Source of the DNA: Copromyces sp. CBS 386.78
Lineage: Eukaryota > Ascomycota > Sordariomycetes > Sordariales > Sordariaceae
DNA length: 64,000 nt
NCBI GenBank assembly: GCA_030685235.1
Contig: MU839084.1
Span: 496,001 to 560,000, forward strand
Direction of reading: 5' to 3'
The notes beneath the pieces are model-generated. The model worked only from the letters and a program-made list of their open reading frames with translations. It did not search any database and had not been told where the DNA came from. The position numbers and the translations under genes were made by a program. Below, in pieces: positions 62,510 through 64,000 of the stretch (its first letter is position 1; the number at the start of each line of letters is the position of its first letter).

Positions 62510-64000
62510 AATTACACACACTCTTCAATCAATCAATTCTATATAATTACATTTAACAATTAATAATTTAATTTACGTATTTACAATAGAAGCGCCACGA
62601 CAATCGATATAAACAATATCCCTACGAAACTAATAACGTTAGTTATATCTTTATTAAAAGAATCTACTAATAAAACTATTACAATTATCTTCAAAACCTA
62701 AAGCGACTGGCTTAGCTAATATAAAGCCCTTAAGCAACTAATTAGAAATAATTAAGACTTTAGCAATTAATTATTTAAGGACGGGCCTATAATCTAAAGG
62801 GTTTTACCTCCTAAATTAGAAGATTTCTTCCTTATAAAGCCGGCGAAAGATCGTATATTAGCGGTAAAAAAAGAATTTATTAAATTCAATAGAAGGATCC
62901 GGGTTAAGAAGGTCGTAGCGACTACTACGACAACTACAATAAATATTACGATAACCCAAACCTAAACCTAGATTTAAACTTAAATTAATAAAGACGGTAT
63001 TAAGGCCGCTGCTACTACTACCGTTCAATTCCGGCAAGAAATTAGGGAAGATTCTAACGAAGAAAATTTTAAAGAGGAAGATAAATACCGTACCGAATAA
63101 AATATTAGGGAGGATATAGTAATTAACCCCGCTACGGACTTTATTATAAGAAGAAAGGTTATTTATAACTAAGTTAATAATATATATAATACCCGCTATA
63201 AATATTAGAAGGATTTCGACGATATTAATATAAAAGTCTACAATTAAATAAATACTTACGTTACTAGCCAATTCGCCGATACCGTTTTCGAATAGGATAA
63301 ATCCACCCGTAAATAGCTAAAACAAATTAAATACTAAATTAATTACCGCCCTATCGATTAAATCGCTACCGCCCGGCGAAAATACTAAACCTTTATTAAA
63401 GAAACCGCTAAAAAATAATTTAAGGACTTTGAAAAATAGGTTTTAAATTGGGAAGTCCTTATTATTAACGGTAAGAAATTAAATATTAGCGAAGCTACTT
63501 CCCCTACCTTATAATTTACTAATTTTATCGATATAACCTACGAATATAAACCTATTTAAGCAAATAATATTTAAAAATTTAATCGCAATTTAGAAAATTC
63601 GTATTTAAACTATAAAAATATATCTACTAACTTTAAAAAGGTTAATATATTAAAACGTAACATACTATTAACCAGTAAGAAAATTATAATTTATAGCACT
63701 TAGGGTATTAATTAATCTAATTCGAAAGAACTTATACTTAAAAGGGAGGACGCTCTTAATTCTAATTATAAAAAGAAGCGGAAGGTATATATAAAAAAGA
63801 AATATAGCGCAGATAAAAACGTAAATAATTCTTTACGGCCGAAAAAGAGAGGGGGATCCGTACCGCTATATAAAATATACGAACGAAACCCTCACCCAAT
63901 AATACGCTACTAATATTTAATACTTAAAATAAAAGATAACCCTACTTAGAAGCCTAGTAATTCTATTTAGAAACTTATTAACGAAAATCTTAAAAAGTTT
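62510..64000. mobile_element. RIP-mutated repeat, truncated by the window end
   Basis: From about 62510 the sequence switches abruptly to AT-rich, TA-rich, CA-poor DNA with residual CG, the same signature as the block at 28.9-33.1 kb. On the plus strand, about 62620-62900 reads as one frame with only TAA/TAG stops, including LLKESTNKTI and LPPKLEDFFLIKPAKDR, so it once encoded protein. No transposon family could be assigned. The element continues beyond the window. Confidence 0.7.

Noticed and set aside
62858..63271. 137-codon hydrophobic frame on the minus strand
   Set aside because: It lies in RIP-mutated DNA where AT-rich codons mimic membrane segments; the plus strand shows the better relic frame.

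Overview
The window is nuclear DNA from a filamentous ascomycete, most likely a Sordariomycete (probably Sordariales). The evidence is threefold. Genes carry many short introns (about 45-240 bp) with GTRNGT donors, CTRAC-like branch points and YAG acceptors. The proteins are typical Pezizomycotina families. Two AT-rich blocks (about 28.89-33.11 kb and 62.5 kb to the window end) show the signature of repeat-induced point mutation (RIP): TpA excess, CpA/TpG loss, surviving CpG, and relic reading frames broken only by TAA/TAG.

Layout, left to right: the 3' part of a mucin-like repeat protein (+); ATP sulfurylase (+, five exons); a 336-bp TA-flanked MITE; a 1007-aa protein with an RD/RE-rich N-terminus (+); an Mba1/mL45-like mitoribosomal protein (-); an Eos1-like ER membrane protein (+) with an assembly gap in an intron; eIF1/SUI1 (-); Trm44 tRNA methyltransferase (+), convergent with an intradiol dioxygenase (-); a TRP/Flc-family membrane protein (-); a RIP-mutated block bounded by terminal inverted repeats and holding a DDE transposase relic; an SSS-family solute symporter (-); a multi-RRM RNA-binding protein (-); the complex I assembly factor CIA30 (+); an RS-rich putative splicing factor (-); a 1525-aa protein with a glutamine-rich region, a JmjC domain and a C-terminal SET-like domain (+); an unrecognised RRM-like protein (-); a Sos7-like kinetochore protein (+); and the edge of a second RIP-mutated repeat.

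This is a housekeeping neighbourhood, not a cluster. Genes are independent units, often in divergent pairs that share upstream regions (Mba1/Eos1, eIF1/Trm44, RRM protein/CIA30, splicing factor/JmjC-SET, RRM-like/Sos7). Exon structures were built by hand from splice signals and reading-frame continuity; every complete model sums to a whole number of codons. The most notable items are the JmjC-SET fusion, the TIR-bounded RIP-mutated element with two convergent relic reading frames, and the MITE. No tRNA, rRNA or CRISPR array was recognised.
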